Source: VRUE01 sp046733275 (GTDB lineage Bacteria > Actinomycetota > Thermoleophilia > Solirubrobacterales > 70-9). From it: a DNA stretch of 28,507 nt. Where the stretch lies: NCBI GenBank assembly GCA_046733275.1, contig JBKPOW010000091.1, positions 1 to 28,507 of the forward strand, in the 5' to 3' direction. Below, one piece after another: positions 24,981 to 28,507 of this stretch. The notes under the pieces are model-generated. The model made no database searches. It saw only the letters and a program-made list of their open reading frames with translations, and was not told the DNA's origin. A program made the position numbers and the translations under genes. Numbering within the stretch: the stretch's first letter is position 1; the number at the start of each line of letters is the position of its first letter.

Positions 24981-26351
24981 GTGAACGACCGTCTTTTCGA
25001 GGCCGACCCAGGATCCCCGCGGGAAGAGATAGCTGCCGATGCTCCGTTGGCCGTGCGGATGAGGCCGAGAAGCTTGGATGAGCTGGTTGGGCAGGAGCAT
25101 GTGCTGGGGGAGGGGTCCGCTCTGCGCACCGCCATCGAAAGCGGTCATCCCCATAGCGCCATCTTGTACGGGCCGCCGGGGTCGGGGAAGACGACGTTGG
25201 CGCGGATCGCCGCTTCGCGGGCCGATGGGGCGTTCGAGGAGGAGTCGGCGGTGAACGCCGGCAAAGCGGAGATCCGCGGCGTGATCCAGCGGGCGCGGGA
25301 GCGGCGGCGGGCGAACGGGCGGCCGACGATCCTCTTCCTCGACGAGATCCACCGCTTCAACAAGGCGCAGCAGGACGCGCTGCTGCCGGCGGTCGAGGAG
25401 GGGCTGCTGACGATGATCGGGGCGACCACCGAGAACCCCTACTTCGAGGTCAACTCGGCCCTGCTCTCGCGCTGCCAGATCTACGAGCTGCAGCCGCTCT
25501 CGGCCGAGCAGGTCGAGGAGCTGCTGCGACGGGCGCTCGCCGACCCCGAGCGCGGCCTCGCCGAGCCGCCGCCGGTCGAGGATGCCGCGCTGGAGATGCT
25601 GGCGCGGCGCTCCGGCGGCGACGCCCGCGTCGCCCTCTCTGCCCTGGAGCGGGCAGTCGAGCGCGCAGCCGACTTTGACCCCCCTGGAGGTGGGTCAAAA
25701 TCGGCTGCGATCGACGTCGCCGCGGTCGAGGACGCGCTGCAGCGCAAGGCGCTGGACTACGACCGCGAGGGCGACCGCCACTACGACTTCGTCTCGGCCT
25801 GGATCAAGGCGACGCGCGGCTCCGACGTCGATGCCTCGCTCTACTACCTGGCGGTGATGCTCGAGGGCGGCGAGGACCCGCGCTTCATCGCCCGCCGCAT
25901 GGTCATCCTCGCCTCCGAGGACGTCGGCAACGCCGACCCGCAGGCGCTGCTCGTCGCCGACGCGGCGGCCCGCGCTGTCGACCGGGTCGGCCTGCCCGAG
26001 TGCGCGCTCAACCTCGCCCAGGCCGCCGTCTACCTCGCCCTCGCCCCCAAGTCCAACGCCTCCTACAAAGCGCTCGGCCGCGCCCGCGGCGAGGTGCGCG
26101 AGCACGGCGCCAAGACGCCCCCCGACTACCTGCGAGACGCCCATTACCCGGGTGCGAGCAAGCTCGGCCGCGGCGAGGGCTACCGCTACGCCCACGACGA
26201 GCCGGGTGCCGTCAGCGACCAGTCGCTGATGCCGCCCGGCATGGAGGGATCGCGGTTCTACCAGCCGACCGATCGCGGCTTCGAGGCGGAGCTTGGAAGG
26301 CGCCTGGAGGCGCTCCGCAAGCGGCTTTCCAAGGGCCCTGCGAGCCCCTAG
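24981..26351 (+). CDS. rarA: Replication-associated recombination protein A (AAA+ ATPase)
   Basis: 456 aa from the GTG 7 bases after a -10 box; the open frame runs further upstream only as shadow. RPRSLDELVGQEHVLG, Walker A GPPGSGKT (64-71), Walker B FLDEIHRFNKAQQDALLP, sensor 1 IGATTENPYFEVN, LLSRCQIYEL and sensor 2 GGDARVALSALE are characteristic of RarA/MgsA, the clamp-loader-like ATPase acting at stalled replication forks. The C-terminal tetramer domain (DYDREGDRHYDFVSAWIKATRGSD and NAYKALG-type SNASYKALGRARGEVRE) is complete. Residues about 229-243 (ADFDPPGGGSKSAAI) are encoded by an 18-bp inverted repeat and look like an in-frame insert before the VEDALQRK helix. Confidence 0.95.
   Translation: MNDRLFEADPGSPREEIAADAPLAVRMRPRSLDELVGQEHVLGEGSALRTAIESGHPHSAILYGPPGSGKTTLARIAASRADGAFEEESAVNAGKAEIRGVIQRARERRRANGRPTILFLDEIHRFNKAQQDALLPAVEEGLLTMIGATTENPYFEVNSALLSRCQIYELQPLSAEQVEELLRRALADPERGLAEPPPVEDAALEMLARRSGGDARVALSALERAVERAADFDPPGGGSKSAAIDVAAVEDALQRKALDYDREGDRHYDFVSAWIKATRGSDVDASLYYLAVMLEGGEDPRFIARRMVILASEDVGNADPQALLVADAAARAVDRVGLPECALNLAQAAVYLALAPKSNASYKALGRARGEVREHGAKTPPDYLRDAHYPGASKLGRGEGYRYAHDEPGAVSDQSLMPPGMEGSRFYQPTDRGFEAELGRRLEALRKRLSKGPASP
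25664..25709. repeat. 46-bp palindrome in frame inside rarA
   Basis: Arms CGCAGCCGACTTTGACCC (25664-25681) and GGGTCAAAATCGGCTGCG (25692-25709) pair at 17 of 18 positions around a 10-base loop. ACTTTGACCCCCCT is close to ACTTTGCACCCCCT of the birA junction palindrome at 17018-17067. Confidence 0.75.
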
Positions 26352-26428
26352 CCCCAAGCGCAACTTCTTCGTAGACGCCGTGTTTCAAGAGGCGGCTTTC
26401 CAAGCTAGAGCCAGGGAGAGCCGACACA

Positions 26429-26463
26429 CCGGCCGGAGGCCTGGACTGGGGGTCTCCGGCCGG
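26429..26463. repeat. Hairpin in the rarA-GST spacer
   Basis: Perfect 10-bp arms CCGGCCGGAG (26429-26438) and CTCCGGCCGG (26454-26463) with a 15-base loop, 78 bases after the rarA stop. No T run follows it. Confidence 0.5.
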
Positions 26464-26486
26464 GACGTAACAGGGGGAATACAGGG

Positions 26487-26539
26487 GGGACCGACGACCG
26501 CGCGCTCCGCGGTCGTCGGGCGGTCCCGGGGGTCCTTTT
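26487..26539 (+). terminator. Probable terminator after rarA
   Basis: A stem of 11 perfect pairs (CGACGACCGCG / CGCGGTCGTCG, loop CGCTC, 26492-26518) is extended by GGGACC/GGTCCC across a short bulge, and a TTTT run follows at 26536-26539. The T run is 8 bases from the stem base, so efficiency is uncertain. Confidence 0.5.
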
Positions 26540-26563
26540 CGGGCGCCGGTATCGTCTGCAGCG

Positions 26564-27292
26564 ATGGCCTCAGAACCGCGTCTCACCCTCCACGTGGTCC
26601 CGTTCTCTCACCCCTGCCTGGCGGTGAGCGCGGCGCTCGACCGGCTCGGGCATGAGTACGAGACGGTGGAACTGGTCACCGGGCAGCAGGCCGAGGAGGT
26701 CGAAAGGGTCTACGGCGAGGGGCGGCGTACGGTCCCCGGGCTGCTAATCGACGATGAGCCGGTGCACGGGACGTCGGCGATCTTCGCCCGCCTCGACCAG
26801 CTGAATCCCGAGGCCGGGCTCTACCCGGCGGCGGTCGCCGAGCAGATCCGCGAGGTCGAGCCCGGGCTTGCCGAGGACGTCCAGATGAGCGCCCGGGTGC
26901 TGGTCTTCGGCGCGCTCCACTTCCGTCCCGAGTCGATGGGGACCTTCGCCGGGGCGGGACAGCTCGACCCGGCCGGCACCGACTTCGCGATCAAGGCGAT
27001 GCGACGCGCCTGGCGCTACTTGGAGATCGACGCCCAGCGGGTCCACGCCACGCTGCAGGGGCTGCCGGGTCAGCTCGACGCGGTCGACCGCTTGCTGGAG
27101 GAGGGTGCGATCGGTGGCGCGGAGCCGACCGCCGCCGACTTCCAACTCGGCTCCTCGCTGCACCTCATGGTCCAGATCGGCGACGTGCGGCCGCTGATCG
27201 AGGAGCGGCCGGCGGCGAAGCTCCTCTCCCTCTTCGACCCCGGCAAGGGCGACGTCCCCGCCGGGGCCTTCCCGCCCGGCTGGACTCCGTGA
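26564..27292 (+). CDS. Glutathione S-transferase-like protein
   Basis: 242 aa. The N-terminal thioredoxin-fold domain (residues 6-82) has the GST layout: a LHVVPFSHPCLAVSAALDRL start with Ser-His-Pro-Cys at the usual thiol site, YETVEL, then RTVPGLLIDDEPVHGTSAIF with the cis-Pro and the conserved acid/Ser turn. The C-terminal part is all helical (about 95-230) with DRLLEEGAIGGAEPTAADFQLGSSL, which matches the GST second domain. Actinobacteria mostly use mycothiol rather than glutathione, so the thiol partner is uncertain. TATCGT ends 8 bases before the ATG and may be a -10 for a leaderless transcript. The stop overlaps the next start (GTGA). Confidence 0.8.
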   Translation: MASEPRLTLHVVPFSHPCLAVSAALDRLGHEYETVELVTGQQAEEVERVYGEGRRTVPGLLIDDEPVHGTSAIFARLDQLNPEAGLYPAAVAEQIREVEPGLAEDVQMSARVLVFGALHFRPESMGTFAGAGQLDPAGTDFAIKAMRRAWRYLEIDAQRVHATLQGLPGQLDAVDRLLEEGAIGGAEPTAADFQLGSSLHLMVQIGDVRPLIEERPAAKLLSLFDPGKGDVPAGAFPPGWTP

Positions 27293-28110
27293 GCGAGAAG
27301 CTCAGACTCGGCGGCATGGCGCTGCGCAACGGCCTACTGATCCACGGGCCGACCCACTGGGCCGCGGCGGTGCGAGACGACGCCGGCGAAGTCGTCGTCG
27401 CCTCCGCGCGCAAACCGGAGCTGGCGCCGAAGCTGGCCCAACGGGTGCCGGGGTTGCGGGGACCGTTGAAGCTGGCCGAGGCGATGGCGGTGCTGCCGAT
27501 CGTGCGGCGGCGGATGCCGGAGGCTCGGTTGCCGTTCGAGGACCGCCGCGTGCTGGCTGCGATCGGCCTGACGCTGGTCGCCACCGCCGCGCTGCGCCGC
27601 CGGATGGCGGGCGGGGCCCTGCGCGAGGGGCTGGTGCAGGCGCTCGGCGCCACCCCTGCCGTGATCGCCCTCAGCGACCGCGACCTGGCCGCCTACCACG
27701 GGGTCGAGCACAAGGCGATCGCCGCCTACGAGCAGGGGGTGGACGACCCGGCCGGGGTGCCGAAGGAGCACGACCGCTGCGGCTCCAACCTGATCGCGCC
27801 GATGATGCTGCTCTCCGCCGGCGGCACGGTCGCGCTCGAGCGGCTGGTCGAACGGCCGAGCCCGCTGGCGCGCGCCGCGGTCGGCCTCGGCGGCGCCTCG
27901 CTCGCGGTCGAGATGTTCGCCTGGAGCGACCGCAACCACGGCGCTCCTCTAGCCGAGGCTTTCCACACCCCCGGCCGCGAGATCCAGCGCCGGCTGGCGA
28001 CCAAGGAGCCGACGCCCGAGCAGCTGCAGGTGGGGATCGCCGCGCTGGCCGAGATCCTCCGCGTCGAGGAGACGGGCCGCGACGAGGGCGAGCCCCCGCC
28101 GGCGACCTAG
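27289..28110 (+). CDS. DUF1385 family protein
   Basis: 273 aa beginning at a GTG overlapping the GST-like stop. LRLGGMALRNGLLIHGPTHWAAAVRDDAGEVVVA matches the DUF1385 N-terminus (usual form G-G-x-M-M-R-G-P-x-x-W). AAYHGVEHKAIAAYEQG carries the conserved Y-H-G-x-E-H-K motif, and KEHDRCGSNLIAPMML follows it. Hydrophobic helices near residues 85-100 and 165-185 suggest membrane association. The conserved His, Glu and Cys residues hint at metal binding, but the function of the family is not established. Seen in many Actinobacteria and Firmicutes. Confidence 0.85.
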   Translation: MSEKLRLGGMALRNGLLIHGPTHWAAAVRDDAGEVVVASARKPELAPKLAQRVPGLRGPLKLAEAMAVLPIVRRRMPEARLPFEDRRVLAAIGLTLVATAALRRRMAGGALREGLVQALGATPAVIALSDRDLAAYHGVEHKAIAAYEQGVDDPAGVPKEHDRCGSNLIAPMMLLSAGGTVALERLVERPSPLARAAVGLGGASLAVEMFAWSDRNHGAPLAEAFHTPGREIQRRLATKEPTPEQLQVGIAALAEILRVEETGRDEGEPPPAT

Positions 28111-28134
28111 CTGTCCATCTAGACTCCCGCCCCG

Positions 28135-28507
28135 ATGTTCGGAAGGATCGACCACATCGGCGTCGCCGTCGAGGACCTCGACGCGGCGATCGATCTCTAC
28201 CAGGGCAGCTTCGAGATGGAGCTGGCCCACCGCGAGACGGTCGAGTCGCAGGGGGTCGAGGCGGTCCTGCTCGACGTCGGCGACGGGCACGTCGAGCTGC
28301 TGCGGCCGCTCGGCCCCGAGACCGCGGTCGGCAAGTTCCTCGCCCGCAAGGGGCCCGGCCTGCACCACGTCGCCTACGCGGTCGAGGACATCGACGCGGC
28401 GCTGGAGAGGATCGCCGCCGCCGGGATCGAGCGGATCGACCAGCAGCCGCGGACCGGCATCCGCCAGAGCCGGGTCGCCTTCCTGCACCCCCGCTCGACC
28501 GGCGGGG
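28135..28507 (+). CDS. mce: Methylmalonyl-CoA epimerase, 3' end outside window
   Basis: The frame from ATG 28135 is open to the window end (124 codons seen of about 135-145 usual). It is a glyoxalase/VOC fold: FGRIDHIGVAVEDLDAAI with the metal His of IDHIGVAV, LLDVGDGHVELLRPLGPE with the metal Glu, and GLHHVAYAVEDIDAALERI with the second metal His. These residues fit a methylmalonyl-CoA epimerase, which interconverts the (R) and (S) forms in propionate metabolism. TAGACT (28120-28125) ends 9 bases before the ATG and may be a -10 box. The biotin ligase gene in this window would serve the propionyl-CoA carboxylase of the same pathway. Confidence 0.88.
   Translation, partial: MFGRIDHIGVAVEDLDAAIDLYQGSFEMELAHRETVESQGVEAVLLDVGDGHVELLRPLGPETAVGKFLARKGPGLHHVAYAVEDIDAALERIAAAGIERIDQQPRTGIRQSRVAFLHPRSTGG

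Noticed and set aside
26321..26404. 13-bp direct repeat GCGGCTTTCCAAG (26321-26333 and 26392-26404)
   Set aside because: Short, with nothing between except the end of rarA and spacer; no element features.

Overview
The window is high-GC bacterial DNA of actinobacterial type. Three things point to the class Thermoleophilia, probably Solirubrobacterales: large secreted Fn3/propeller proteins, a collagen-like protein with the MFSLLRNRFG-type leader, and many start codons sitting 6-7 bases after a -10 box (leaderless genes). This placement is an inference from family content; no marker gene proves it.

Layout. (1) 1-7130, plus strand: three probably cotranscribed genes for secreted or surface proteins (a giant Fn3 + beta-propeller protein open at the left edge, a 971-aa repeat protein, a collagen-like protein), closed by a strong terminator. 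(2) 7462-9621: a 2.1-kb accessory insert in a tRNA-Arg(CCT) gene. A 35-bp direct repeat made of tRNA sequence lies at each end. Inside are a Fic-domain gene, a second intact tRNA-Arg(CCT) on the other strand, a decayed tRNA 3' end and a small membrane protein gene. No integrase is visible. (3) 9641-13657, minus strand: a tightly packed operon of TlpA-like lipoprotein, NfeD, slipin, GalT, an unknown protein and a GNAT acetyltransferase. (4) 13845-16349, plus: an SF2 helicase with an acidic insert, overlapping birA tail to tail. (5) 23226-16245, minus: a long cytochrome-c/heme operon, ccmA-ccmB-ccmC-ccmD-hemA-hemC-cobA/hemD-birA, with an aldehyde dehydrogenase gene upstream. It couples heme synthesis to heme handling for cytochrome c maturation. 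(6) 24981-28507, plus: rarA, then a GST-like gene, a DUF1385 gene and a methylmalonyl-CoA epimerase gene cut by the window end.

Two signals stand out. The first is the split tRNA-Arg island: deleting one repeat-to-repeat unit on paper restores a perfect tRNA, and the fic gene takes its last codons and stop from the tRNA sequence. The second is a set of short palindromic sequences scattered through regions 4-6. Some lie in frame inside housekeeping genes (hemC, birA, rarA) and others at gene junctions (cobA/hemD-birA, hemC-cobA/hemD, ald-ccmA). At least two share a clearly common core. The pattern resembles the in-frame palindromic elements known from Rickettsia, but here in an actinobacterium. 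A third structure is a 27-bp inverted repeat between ald and rarA that forms a mirrored pair of leaderless promoters.
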